Source of the DNA: Diplolepis rosae | Lineage: Eukaryota > Arthropoda > Insecta > Hymenoptera > Diplolepididae | Direction: 5' to 3' | NCBI GenBank assembly: GCA_030998225.1 | Contig: JAPYXD010000678.1 | Location: 62,001 to 126,000 of the forward strand | DNA: 64,000 nucleotides | Shown here: positions 22,109 to 33,478 of the stretch, in pieces | Position numbering within the stretch: position 1 is the first letter of the stretch | How the letters are laid out: every line of letters starts with the position of its first letter | The notes under the pieces: generated by a model | The model's database searches: none | Told to the model about the DNA's origin: nothing | What the model saw: only the letters and a program-made list of their open reading frames with translations | Made by a program: the position numbers and the translations under genes

Positions 22109-23708
22109 CATGGAGGAGTATAAGGAGACGTATCTTAGGCTGGGGAACTCGACTTGGATTTTTCGTGGTTTTCCGAAATAATTCGTGGAGTCGGGGAATA
22201 GATTCGAATTTCAGCGCCTCTGCTGGACGGAATCTGACTTGTTTTCAGTCTTTTTCTGTTTTCATACATAACCACCAATTTTAATGTTGACACTCGTGGG
22301 TTTTCGGTCCATTTTATTTGAAAAGTCGTAGAGAATGAAGTGTTTTATTCCCGGCTGTGACTCTACCACTGATTTAAAATCTAATTTTCGGAAAAATGGA
22401 GGAAAAAGCCACTTTTTTCGTGCACCAAGAACGGTAAGTAATCCCAACATGAGTGACAATATTTGTAACTATAATATTATTTTAACTGTAATCTTTAATG
22501 CAGATTTTATCTAACTTTTATTGAAATTAAATTTCTACCCTAGCGAACTGGCTGAACGGTAGCTTTACGCTGTACCGTAGAGCTATCGTAAAGCTATCGT
22601 AAAGTAGCATTATAACTCATGAATGAGGCAAAATAAACATTCAAAATGTTTTCATCCTTATTCTACGTTAAAAATAACGTTAACTGGTAATTGAAATATG
22701 CAATAATATTATTTATTTACGCTAAAAATTAAAAAAAAAACATAATAGCTGTTATTGAAGGCAGTGCAGTGGTTCACCTCTTGTGGAACTTCTCCGTTAA
22801 AGTTGACCATTGGTTGGAGTGAGACACAACTATACTTTCATCTCATTCTAACAAATATTCAATCCTGACGGTGAAGACATGGAAAGTGATGAACCACTGC
22901 ACTGCCTTGAATGACGGGTATTATGTTTTTTTCAATTTTTAGCGTAAATAAATAAAATTATTGCCTATTTTATTCAGTATGAGATTTCGAATGGAATATT
23001 ATCAATACTGTAGAAAACTTTCACTAATTTTTTGTTCCTTTCCTTTTGTTTAGAGATTTTTTGGCACTATCAGATTAGCTGGAGGAACAAATGATCATCC
23101 TTGTACACCAACCTTCTTGCAAATATACAAGATATTAGCTGCCTTTAGCATTTTGAAGCCTCCAAAGCTTGGAAATTGTAGTACTTTCGATGGCAACCCT
23201 CCACAGCCCTTATTAATAACAATTTCAAAATTGAAAGAATTACATCAGTCGAATAGTAAAAGCGCAATTCAAGAAATTCGAGAAAAGTTAAAAGCAATAA
23301 TCGATTGTGAAGACACTGATTTTAGTGATTTTGTAGATGCAGTAGCGCACGATTATGCTTTACCAGCTGTTAGAGATAGTTTGACTTTACACAACTGGTC
23401 GTATAACTGCTTACATTGAACAGCACACTCAATGTTCGACATGCTCAAATGCATTTTTGACTACTTCTGAAATTCATGCAGATACAATAACTTTTTCTTG
23501 TGATCAGTTACCTGAAAGTTTGAGTAGATTTGCAAAAATAAATAAAGATTTCATAGATCCAAATGTTAAGTTATACAAGCTTATCACAGTTGTCGAATAT
23601 CTATTTAACAAACATTGCCGGTCTAGCAATTCTTTTGATCTAATTCTAGACGATTTAATTTCATCTGAAACAAAATTTAGTTTTCAATGCAAAAGAACAT
23701 GCCAATGA
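22109..23708 (+). pseudogene. P-element-type transposase relic with THAP exon
   Basis: A P-like terminus CATGGAGGAGTATAAGGAGA starts at 22109. At 22335-22433 an exon encodes a 33-residue THAP start (MKCFIPGCDSTTDLKSNF, then KSHFFRAPRT) with the first zinc pair C-x4-C and ends at a donor AACG|GTAAGT. After an intron-like stretch occupied by a CCCTAGCGG MITE, an acceptor (tttag, 23053) opens RFFGTIRLAGGTNDHPCTP, matching the FG-IR--GG--DHP block of P/THAP9 transposases. A frameshift near 23395 leads to AYIEQHTQCSTC and CDQLPESLSRFAKIN. The middle of the transposase (RNase H-like core) and the right terminus are missing. Confidence 0.8.
22538..22985. mobile_element. Diverged CCCTAGCGG-family MITE inside the P relic
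   Basis: Starts CCCTAGCGAACTGGCTGAAC. Inner arms GGCAGTGCAGTGGTTCACC and gaaccactgcactgcctt match copies at 20905 and 50129. The right end has decayed. Its insertion separates the THAP exon from the C-terminal transposase block. Confidence 0.7.
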
Positions 23709-25019
23709 AGCTGTGGAGATGTTAGCATATGCAATTTTATTTTATTTTAAATAAGAATAAGACAATGCGTAAGACAGGAAATGGCTGAGATTTGAAAAGT
23801 TAGCGTCTTGAAGAAAAAAGCAGCCAAGCTTTGCGACACTTAACTAGTTATCATCGATCTGTACATGTTAAAAATTTAAAATATGTTAAAAATATGTACT
23901 AGCAAATTTTATAGTAATGAATATTTTTTGTTACATTTACAAATTTTTAATTGAGTATATATTTCCCTTCACATGGTTTTTTATGTTGAACACAGGGCTT
24001 AACAAAATATTTATTTTTCATTTCATTCGTTTGAAGCTGGAAAATATTAATTGAAAATACTTCTATTTAGAAGCTTAAGCTTTTTATTTATTTTTAAATA
24101 TATTTTCAGTTATATGGGGATAACATAAAAAAAATTTTGTTCAGGGTCTCAAAAATTCTTCATGCGTATCCACAGTATATATTTTACGAAGTTTAATGTG
24201 TTCTTTTTTTTATTTCGTATTAATTGATTTGTGTAAAATGTGTATTTTATGTCCTAGAATCATTTTAGGAACATTTTTTCATTTCATATTGTTCAGAAAC
24301 TTAATTATTTAAATTTTTTTAAATATTTGTCTATTAGTATTATGCTTTTGTAGAGCGTGCCGCGTGCAGCGCCGTTCTGGTGAGAAAACTTCGCACATAG
24401 AAACTATAATCACTAAGGAACCGCCATTTTGTTTTTAGTCGGACAGGGCTGGTCTCTGTCAAATCCGTCCATATATTCATAAGTCATATTAGTCATTGTA
24501 ACGGTGTGGTGGTTGCTGGTACTATTTATAAGGGGTTCTAGCACCCCTTATAATATAAGAAGATCCGTCAGTAAACGGAAAATCTAAATAATCTATTGTG
24601 TCGGTGTGCCGGTTTCCGGTTTTAGCACGGTCGTATAGACAGTTCTGGCATCTCCCGTGGTGGGGGATGTTCCCTTATTGTAGTCAGAATGTTTTATATT
24701 TTTGCCATGGATAGCGCTAGTATCGAGTAGTGGCCCGAATGACCGCACCGTAGCATGTATGTATATAGATATACCCAGAACAGAAATGCATAAGAAAAAA
24801 ATTACGTGAAAGTTGACTGCTGCCGGTGGCGGCTCTGACCGTTAATAGGCCCTAGATTCAAAATAATGAGATTGACGAATCAAGGGCCAGCTACGCAATC
24901 GACGTAAGGGAGGAACCAACAGCAGCGCTGGGTCGTAAAACTATCAATGCCGCGCAGAACTTCAAATTCCTTCAATTTTCTTCCTCGAATTCGGCAGTTA
25001 AAGTAATATTAATATTTTT
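23709..25019. other. Spacer with a GC-richer island, no gene recognised
   Basis: 24350-24950 is GC-richer than its surroundings. It holds a perfect hairpin ATAAGGGGttctagcaCCCCTTAT (24534-24557), TGGTGGGGGATG, and at about 24785-24845 a member of the AGCCCCCTG repeat (ACGTGAAAGTTGACTGCTGC, then GGCGGCTCTGACCGTTAA). The island could be a promoter or transposon debris. No exon supports a gene. Confidence 0.45.
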
Positions 25020-26340
25020 ACATTCTCATCATGGATGAGAAGGTATTGGTTTTACATGAAAAATGACTTTTGAAATTTTCATCAAATCTTTACGTTTTGA
25101 GACCCCCTGAGTCAGAAAAAAAAGGGTTTTTACGAAAGTGTCTGTCTGTCTGTAGTAGGTCGTGTGCGGCATAACTCTCGATAGAATTATCAGATTGAAT
25201 TGAGCTTTGGTACACTTTATCGGAGCCGAAAAAGTAAGGACAAGTTTGTTAACCAGCCACATCCAATCAAAATTGAGGGATGGAGCACTACTTTTGTGTT
25301 TTTGAAAATAATTTTTTGAAAAAATCATAAATTTCAATACTGGTTTTTGATAGTGCTCATAAATCTCTACAAATTATCTCGAAAATATTTTTTGATTAAA
25401 TCAAAATTAGAAATGTTACACCATATTGAAATTCGAAAAAAGTCAATATCAAAATTTCATTTTCCAGTTAAATTATACGTGATACGTAAAAATGTTATGA
25501 TACAATATTATTTTCTACATAAAGGCCTTCAAATTTGAATGGTAACATTTTTTCATAAGATGCATATTTTTCTTTTTAAGGCCATGGATCAATCGGACCA
25601 CGTGACTAAATTATACTATTATTCATGTAATTAAATTATTCATGTTAAATTATTCATGTAAGATAACTTTTTAAATTTACAATGTATCTTTCTGATAATT
25701 TGGGAAACGTAACAAAAGATAATAAAGCACGTCTGTTAACTTCTTTTTAGTAAAAATTTTGAAAAAAATTCGAAAACTTATCGACAATTACAGTTAACTG
25801 TAAATTTTTTTGCAAAATTTTCTCTCATACAAAGTTGACAGACGTTCTCTTTCGTGTTCTGTAGTATTTTTCAAATTTTCAGGAAGATATTTCGTAAAAG
25901 AAAAAAGTTATCTTACACGAACTTTTACAGGAATTTGGTCACGTGATCTGGTTGATCCATGGCCTTAATTAAAAAAAAACTATTGAAAATCCAAAATTCA
26001 ATTTTTTAACAATAATATGTGAAATACGAAAAAAAAGTAGGAATACAAAGTTGTTTGTTTCAAAAAGATCTACAAATTTTGACTCACGCAGTTTCTCATA
26101 AAACATATATTTTTCATTTCAATTCCTAAAAAAACGATTAAAATTCAAAAATTCCATTTTTTAGACAAAATATGTCAGATACAAAAAAAATCGTTTAGAT
26201 GGAAAATTGTTTGCCTAAATGAGGTTTACAAATTCTCATTAAGACATTTTGGGACAGGATGTATATTTTATGTTTTGATTTTTAATATTAATAAAATTCG
26301 ATTTTTTTCACCAAAATATGTGATACGAAATAAGCGTTGT
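25020..26340 (+). mobile_element. Helentron/DINE-1-like element, copy B
   Basis: The 5' end ACATTCTCATCATGGATGAG is followed by the GTCTGTCTGTCTG tract. It aligns with copy C along 25020-25575 and 25969-26340. Interrupted at 25580-25964 by a TTAA-flanked element and cut at 26341 by a hAT-like end, so its 3' hairpin is lost. Confidence 0.85.
25580..25964. mobile_element. TTAA-flanked MITE in Helentron copy B, with paralogous empty site
   Basis: TIRs GGCCATGGATCAATCGGACC / ggtcacgtgatctggttgatccatggcc, about 28 bp. TTAA flanks at 25576-25579 and 25965-25968. Helentron copy C carries the unoccupied site tttttaattaaaa at about 34037-34049, exactly what removal of the element plus one TTAA predicts. 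TTAA target use points to the piggyBac superfamily. Relatives: 31296-31325 (one end), 43940-44110 and 54949-55060 (fragments). Confidence 0.9.
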
Positions 26341-26840
26341 TAGAGATGGGACATCGATGTCAAAACATCGAAAACATCGATGTTTTGCTTTGGATTATCG
26401 ATGTTTTTAACATCGATATTACCTTATCGATGTCGATGTGTAAATATCGATATAAAGTTTCGATGTCGATATTTTTTAGATGTTTTTAGGTACTTTTTAC
26501 ACCTTCTGTTTGCTGGCGAGCTGCAGAACTTGATTGGTCAATTCCATTGGAGATATTGATTTTTCGTCGGAAACCGTCGGAAAGAACCAATCAAGTTCTG
26601 CCGTTCGCCACTAAACAGAAGGTGAAATTACAGTTTTTGTTTATGGATCACGTTTTCCACGATTTTGCATTATCGCATTATATACAGGAAATCCTTTGCC
26701 TGCAGTGGTTTTCAGTAGTTTTTGGTATTCATTTTATGCGAACCGTGACGATTAAGGTAGTTGTCGTGCCAAAAATCAGTGTCTGGAAAAAGAAGTTTTT
26801 CTATGATTTCAAGACTGGTAATTATATCATCAGCCGTGTT
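26341..26840. mobile_element. hAT-like left end with internal hairpin
   Basis: TAGAGATGGGACATCGATG followed by repeated ACATCGATGTT motifs is a hAT-type terminus cutting Helentron copy B. No right end or 8-bp duplication was found. 26500-26632 is an inverted repeat (CACCTTCTGTTTGCTGGCGA / ttcgccactaaacagaaggtg, with AGAACTTGATTGGTC and gaccaatcaagttct). Confidence 0.55.
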
Positions 26841-27303
26841 AACTCTTTAATAAAAAAAATTCAATAACTAAGAAAAATAATATTTTAATAATGTTTTTTG
26901 TAATAGGATATTTCCTTATTATCGCTCTTTACCAATTTTTTGAAAATGATTGAAGTTTTTTTAATCATAGCTTAGTTTTTCGATGAAAATATTCTCTGCA
27001 ACTTAACCATTTCCAATTTTTGAAAATGAATCAATTATTATAAAATCCAGCAATTTGTTTATAATAATTCTATTTTGGAAAATTGTTTTTTAATTATTTC
27101 AACCATTAAAGAATTTATTTTCAAAAATTGGAAACGGTTAAGTTGTAGAGAATATTTTCATCGAAAAAAAAAGCTATGATTTAAGAAACTTCAATCATTT
27201 TCAAAAAATTGGTAAAGAGAGATAATAAGGAAATATCCTATTACAAAAAACATTATTAAAATATTATTTTTCGTAATTTAAAAATTTTTTTTATTAAAAA
27301 GAG
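26841..27303. repeat. Foldback element of about 460 bp
   Basis: AACTCTTTAATAAAAAAAAT mirrors the stretch ending at 27303. Inner matches such as TATTTCCTTATTATCGCTCT / agagagataataaggaaata and CATTTTCAAAAAATTGG run almost to the centre at about 27070. Confidence 0.85.
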
Positions 27304-27329
27304 TGTCTTTCCTTATATTTGACACGGCT

Positions 27330-27632
27330 TAGATCAATTTGACAAGTTCGTCTCACTCGCACATTTCCCTGTGAGTAAGAAGAGGACAACTGCGCACTTG
27401 CGCACTCCTTTCCACTATTTCCAACTCACAATCCGGGCACTTACCGTGCCGTTGCTCCTGCCAGATTCGGAGAAGTTTCCCATGGCAGTTTGGTCTCCTT
27501 ATTATTCCTTCGTGATAACCACTCTGGCTTAGATCAATTTGACAAATTCGTCTCACTCGCACATTTTCCCGTGAGTAAGAAGAGGACGACTGCGCACTTG
27601 CGCACTCCATTCCACTACTTCCAACTTACAAT
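27330..27632 (+). repeat. Two ~200-bp direct repeats
   Basis: CTTAGATCAATTTGACAA through GACTGCGCACTTGCGCACTC and CCGTTGCTCCTGCC occurs at 27330-27470 and again from 27528. This is a higher-order unit next to the 73-bp array that shares the GGGCACTTACCGTGCC core. Confidence 0.75.
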
Positions 27633-28073
27633 CCGGGCCCTTACCGTGCCGTTGCTCCTGCCAAGTCTCTTACATGAAGATAGGTCTTCTTATTATTCCT
27701 TCGTGCCGGGCACTTACCGTTCCGTTGCTCCTGCCAAGTTTCTTACATGAAGATAGGTCTTCTTATTATTCCTTCGTGCCGGGCACTTACCGTTCCGTTG
27801 CTCCTGCCAAGTTTCTTACATGAAGATAGGTCTCCTTATTATTCCTTCTTGCCGGGCACTTACCGTGCCGTTGCTCCTGCCAAGTTTCTTACATGAAGAT
27901 AAGTCTTCTTATTATTCCTTCGTGCCGGGCACTTACCGTGCCGTTGCTCCTGCCAAGTTTCTTACATGAAGATAGGTCTCCTTATTATTCCTTCCTGCCG
28001 GGCACTTACCGTGCCGTTGCTCCTGCCACGTCTCTTACATGAAGATAGGTCTCCTTATTATTCTTTCGTGAGT
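27633..28073 (+). repeat. 73-bp minisatellite, six units
   Basis: The unit starts CCGGGCACTTACCGTGCC and ends CTTATTATTCCTTCGTG, repeated six times with few changes. Each unit contains ATGAAGATAGGTCTCCTTAT, similar to the inverse of the P-type MITE TIR, and the array joins such a MITE at 28073. The array may have grown by expansion of MITE terminal sequence. Spacing is contiguous with no unique spacers, so this is not CRISPR. Confidence 0.9.
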
Positions 28074-28467
28074 TCTGCCAAGTACATAGTTACAAAACTT
28101 CCCGATGAGGGCATATGTGTTCCCTGGGTGCAAAATGGCGACGTCTAATACACGATGCTTATAAACCGTGGATTCCGCCATTTTGCTCTCAGGGAACACA
28201 CGTGCCCTCATCGGGAAGTTTTCTAACTATGTACTTGGCAGAACTTCATTTCGTGTTTTGTGAAGTACGGCCATAAGAGATTGGTCTCCTTATATCTAGT
28301 CTCCATGACACGATGCTTACAAACCGTGGATGCCGCCATTTTGCACCCAGGGAACACACGTGCCCTCATCGGGAAGTTTCCTAACTAAGTACTTGGCAGA
28401 ACTTCATTTCGTGTTTTGTGAAGTACGGCCTTAAGTGATTGGTCTCCTTATATCTAGTGTCCATGGT
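28073..28467. mobile_element. P-type MITE fragments (one and a half copies)
   Basis: 28073-28308 is a MITE of the 18751 family missing its left TIR, which is replaced by the minisatellite. It ends GGTCTCCTTATATCTAGTCT-CCATG. 28309-28467 is a second right half ending in a mutated TIR (CTAGTGTCCATG). Confidence 0.85.
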
Positions 28468-28746
28468 TCGATGTTTATATTAATTTACAATTTAGAACTT
28501 TATGAGGTTTTACAAGATTGAAAACGTTTCATTAATTATTAGTTACTCTTTTTTTATAGAAAGATTTCATTACTTTTTGTTTGACGTGGAATTTACTAAA
28601 AAATATCTAAAATTGTAGTAAGTATTGTGGTCACATCTTTTTTAGAATCAATTTTATTAACCGTTGTTGCATATTATTTTGGGTTCTCAATCTTTTCATG
28701 TAAATGAATGGAGTTTTGTGAATAAATTGATTATTTTTATTTGCAG
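28468..28746 (+). promoter_or_regulatory. Presumed TAF11 5' region
   Basis: Between the MITE and the TAF11 start. The ATG follows directly on a polypyrimidine acceptor (tttttatttgcag), so the 5' UTR is probably spliced and its first exon lies upstream, perhaps within this stretch. No TATA box is convincing. Confidence 0.35.
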
Positions 28747-31700
28747 ATGGATCATTTATTTGGTAGGGACGATTCTGGTAATGAAAGTGAGTTTGTTGAA
28801 ATTGGTTTCAAAGAAGAATGTAAACAAGTTTCAGTGTGTAATGAGACAGATAAAAATGTTGATCACATGGATAAAGAGTTAGTGCCAATTAAGGTGAAGG
28901 ATCATTTAATGGTAAAAGCAATATAAAACATTAATACCGATGATGAGAGGTTCATTTAATTTGTTAAAACATGATTTTTATTACAGATGGAGACTGATGC
29001 TACGAGTTCTCAATCACAGTCAGATAATGAAGATAATAATGTCAGTTTCAATTCAATAGATGATCATCTAGAAATTGTTAAACATGAAATTGAAATCAAA
29101 AGAGCTCACGAGCAACTTACGGAAGATTTATTTGGTAATGACATTATGATTCCTCATGTTACTCCAAGTAGTATTAAGGATCGAAGGGAGAGCAAAGAGA
29201 AAAGTAAGAGAGAGCTGGAGGAAGAAGAAAGGGAGAAAATGCAGTAAGTTATTTTTTAAAAAAACCTTTTATTTTGTTGATTAATTTTTATTTCCAATCT
29301 TAAAATGTTTTTAGTAAAAGGTAATATTATGAACTTCAGCAAAATTTATATATGATTTTTTTTTCTTGTAGAGTTTTAGTATCAAATTTTACAGAAGACC
29401 AGCTGGATAGATATGAAATGTACCGGCGAGCCGCGTTCCCGAAGGCTGCTATCAAACGGGTAAATTTAAAAAGCATTAGAAAAAACTTTGAAATGTCCTA
29501 TTGGGCTGAAGTTTGTGACGTCTCATGTCACAATTTTTTTTTTGTCATATGATTTACGAAACGATCATAAATATGCAGAATACTTATTTTCGACAAAAAG
29601 AAAACATTTTTTATTGCAAAAAAAATTCTGAAATTTGACCAAAACAAGCAATTTATCGACGAACTCGTCAAATTATCTTGTAAACTGAAAAAGAGACATA
29701 TATAGAGACTTCGGTTATTGATTGCAGTCATATAGTGCTACATTAAAAAAGTATAAATTAAAAATCGAAGTCTTTATATATGTCTCTTTTTTAGTTTACG
29801 AGATAATTTGACGAGTTTGTGCATAAATTGCTTCCTTAGGTTAAACTTTGCTTATTTTGGTTTCCCTCCGCAAACTCGTTTTTCAATTTATGTATTTTTT
29901 AATGTAGCACTATATGTATTGAATCAAAAACCAAAGTCTCTATATATGCATCTTTTTTAGTTTACGAGATGATTCGACGAGTTTGTCCATAAATGGCTTA
30001 CATGGGTCAAATTTTGCTAATTTTGGTTTCGCTCCACAAACTTGATTTTCAATTTATATTTCTTTTAATGTCTCTCTACATGACTGCAATCAATAATCGG
30101 AGTCTCTATATATGTCTCTTATCTAGTTTACGAGATAATTCGACGAGTTTGTCCATAAATTGTTTACCTAGCTCAAACTTTGCTGATTTTTGTTTCGCTC
30201 CACAAACTCATTTTTTAATGTATATTTTGTTTAATGCAGCAGTATGTGACTGCAATCAAAAACCGAAGTCCATATATATATCTTGTCTTCAGTTTACGAG
30301 ATAATTTAACGAGTTCGTCCATAAATGGCTTGCTTTGGTCAAACTTCAAAATGTTTTTGTTACCGAAAATCAGTATTCTGCATATGTTCGATTGTTTTGT
30401 AAATCATACGACGAAAGAAAAAAAAATTCGTCACACGAGGCGTCACTAAGTTCAACCCAATAAATTTAGTACAGTAGGTCCTTGTTGAACTTTAGGAAAA
30501 TAGTAAATATTATTGATTTTAAGTTCAAACATGTAGAAACTGAATCAAATTTTTCACATGAACATGCTACTTTTCTCAAGTGCCGATAACAAGTGAATTG
30601 TAATCTTTTTTCCAAACACATTTCTGGTCTTAACACTTTCCTCGATTTGTTATGTCCCGTAAGGTCTTCCTCTATAATCAGTAATACAGTAACGTTCATA
30701 AATGCTTTTCTTCCAGTTAGTTTTATGTCAGCCCTATTTTTCTTTTAGTTCTAAAGCACGGAGCCTTTGGTCAGTGAATCATTTCACTTAGAATTAATCC
30801 GCTAGACGCGCTACATTCATACTTTCTAAAAATTATATTGTTGTATACGGATAAAATTATTGTACAGGCTATTTTTTTTATCTTGAGACGTCGAAATATC
30901 TCAAAAACACTCATCCTATGCATCACCAGAAATTAGCACCCCTATGGTGAGATTTGTGGGGACTCTCCAAAATCAAACCCTCCAAAAGGAACAGACCACT
31001 ACTACTTCCACGTCGTTGTTCCTGGGTAGAGCTAAAAGTAGTGCTCAAAATGGTATTGATTATAATTGAATGGTCCTCCTGAAAACATTCAACACGTATT
31101 ATTTATCTTTCGTTTGGAAGCGCATTCCTTGAAATAATCAACAATTTCATTTTTGGCCATTGCAGCGCCATCTGTATACTATTTTTTTAGTTGGTTCTTT
31201 CATAAGTGATTAATATTTTTAAAATGCAAAATTTTGTTAGTATTTAAAGAATTTGAATTTCTAAAATGAAATTTTCATACATCTGAGGCAATTAAGGCCA
31301 TGGATCAACCAGGCCACATGACGTCGGTAACTGCAATTGCAGTATCTAAGGCTATTTCCAGATTATTAACTAAAATGGATTGTTGGTACCATATAAACCT
31401 TTTTGGCTCTATTGATAACGTCTTACTGATACCGAAAATCCATTCAAGTTAAAGAATCAACTTTTCTAATTACCTAAGTATCACATTCCCTTCAGTGCTT
31501 TTGGGTGATAAATTATTCAGTTGGAAGTTCGGATTGAAAAGTTTGCTTTATTTTCAGATCATGCAGACTATAACGGGATGTTCAGTATCTCAAAATGTGG
31601 TTATTGCAATGTCTGGAATAGCAAAAGTGTTTGTTGGAGAAATAGTTGAAGAAGGTATTAAATATATGTTCTTTTCTCTTGCTACAGTATTATAGAAAGA

Positions 31701-31897
31701 GTATTGCAAATTTTGTTTTTAATAAAGTAGTCATAACTTACGCTGTCATATTTAATTCAAAAGCTTTAGATGTGATGGAAGCACATGATGAAACAGGACC
31801 GTTGCAACCGAAACATTTACGAGAAGCAGTTCGAAGACTAAGGCTTCAAGGCCAGATACCAAACGGAAGAGCTCATAAGGCTTTCTTTAGATTATAA
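28747..31897 (+). CDS. TAF11: TAF11, TFIID subunit 11 (spliced, 246 aa)
   Basis: Transcription initiation factor TFIID subunit; its histone fold pairs with TAF13 in the nucleus. Coding exons are 28747-28911, 28987-29243, 29372-29459, 31558-31654 and 31764-31897. All junctions are GT/AG and keep frame, giving 246 residues (human about 211). Residues 1-140 are acidic and Ser-rich with a [16 protein letters not shown] helix. The conserved domain begins at [19 protein letters not shown], continues [16 protein letters not shown] and [20 protein letters not shown], and ends [20 protein letters not shown], typical of TAF11. ATG follows an acceptor and exon 2 also begins with ATG. Intron 3 (2.1 kb) contains a mariner-type element. 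No disabling change seen; the gene looks functional. Confidence 0.96.
29501..30460. mobile_element. Mariner-type non-autonomous element in TAF11 intron 3
   Basis: TIR TTGGGCTGAAGTTTGTGACG / cactaagttcaacccaa (about 85 bp including GTCATATGATTTACGAAAC and ATGCAGAATACT). TA at both flanks (29499-29500 and 30461-30462). The interior is four direct units of about 160 bp (AGTTTACGAGATAATTTGACGAG, less than perfect) preceded by one inverted unit. No transposase. It begins only 40 bp after the exon 3 donor. Confidence 0.9.
31296..31325 (+). repeat. Solo end of the TTAA MITE family
   Basis: TTAA then GGCCATGGATCAACCAGGCC, matching the left end of 25580-25964. No right end downstream within intron 3. 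A truncated relic. Confidence 0.6.
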
Positions 31898-32733
31898 ATT
31901 CTCACATTTAGCTTATTTTTATTAAATTTTTTGCGTAATTAATATTAATACGGATTTTTTAACAATTACTATAAATGCTCTAAGACTTTTATATATTTAC
32001 TGTAAACTAAATAGTTTTTAAGTAGTATCCGTAATATTTCCAATTGTTGAAATTTTTTCGTTATTTATACAATCATTTTTAATGCTGATGGATACTTCGT
32101 TTTTTTAAAAAAATATCCTTGATCTTAAGTTAATTTATTTTACATTTGCAATCCAAGTTAGCTATTGCGTTCAACACTTTGATGAAAAAAAAGTAATAGA
32201 ATCAGCAAAAATCTTTTGTGTAATTATATTATGTTCTTTCTTTTGTTATTGAACAATTGAAGTGGATCAAAAAATTTGTCAAGATTTTCGTTAAATTTTT
32301 CACATGTACATTTAGCTATCTGTATTCAAAGCTCGAAATGTTTATAATGTCATTTACTTGTTACGAGAGTGCAATATTTTTCCTTCAAATTTTTTCTATT
32401 CTGTCAATTCAGTGTTCTTCAGGACACAAATTAATGGCATACAGAGAAAACGCTAAGACGTCAAGGCTTCAACCGTTTGATGGACATTTAAACAAATTTT
32501 CTACACACCTTAAAATGTAATTACAGTCTGACCTAAGTAAACGATTAAAGTAATGACACCGTTAAGTAAACTTCGTCAACTACTAGTCCTTATATACTGG
32601 CTATTGGTACGAATTAAAAATTAAAAAAAAAATTTTAATTAAAGATTTTACTAGACTTATTAATGTTTTTCTGCATTGATGAAGTGAAAAAATCGTGGTT
32701 ATCTTAAAGGAGGAATGTACAGTGTCGTTCATA
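31898..32733. other. TAF11 3' flank, no certain gene
   Basis: AT-rich. A possible exon after ttcttcag (32418) reads HKLMAYRENAKTSRLQPFDG and ends in TAA at 32520. Unrecognised and weak. Confidence 0.35.
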
Positions 32734-33325
32734 GATACATAGATTATATAAATTCATGTAGAATAACGTTCATTAATGCCTTCCACCCGGTTAAATTATT
32801 TTGACTCAAGAGAGAAGTAAACCTCACTGTATAAAAATAATTTGGTAGATTTGCAAAAGCTGTAGCAAATATATAGAGTGATTGTAAAAGTAATGCGTTG
32901 CACGTTATAAAATTATTTATATTCTGTAAAATTACTATTGAATAGTAATTATGCTACGTGACACTTTGTTTTTTTATAAGGCGAAATGTAATAATGCAAC
33001 TTTACACGTCGTAGAATTAAATATCATTGGAAAAATTACAATAGGATTGTAAAATTGCTTCACGTATTATATTTCGCCTTGTAAAGAAACAACGTTTCAC
33101 GTAGCATAATTACTATTCAATTGTAATTTTACAGAATATAAATAATTTTATAACGTGCAACACATTACTTTTACAATCACTTTATATATTTGCTATAGCT
33201 TTTTCAAATCTACCAAATTATTTTTTTACAGTGAGGTTTACTTCTGTCTTGAGTCAAAATAATTTAACAGGTTGGATGGCATTAATGAACGTTATTCTAC
33301 ATGGATTTATATAATCTATGTATGC
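32734..33325. repeat. Foldback element of about 590 bp
   Basis: ATACATAGATTATATAAATTC mirrors the right end. Inner pairs such as GTTCATTAATGCC and ggcattaatgaac, GTCACGTAGCATAATTAC-type arms and GCGAAATGTAATA / tattatatttcgc extend to the centre near 33035. Confidence 0.88.
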
Positions 33326-33478
33326 ATTTTTATATACGTGACCCGGAACGAAGAAAGAAGGCTTATTGTTGAAAAAAAGTCGAAAGATTTATGACGGAAA
33401 ATGAAACAGTTCTTCAAAATTGAATTTTAGATTGCTTTAATGGACCGAGCGGTCATTCTGACAATATTAAGCTTTTTT

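Noticed and set aside
27633..28073. Regular 73-bp repeats that might be called a CRISPR array
   Set aside because: Units are contiguous with no unique spacers, the genome is clearly eukaryotic, and there are no cas genes.
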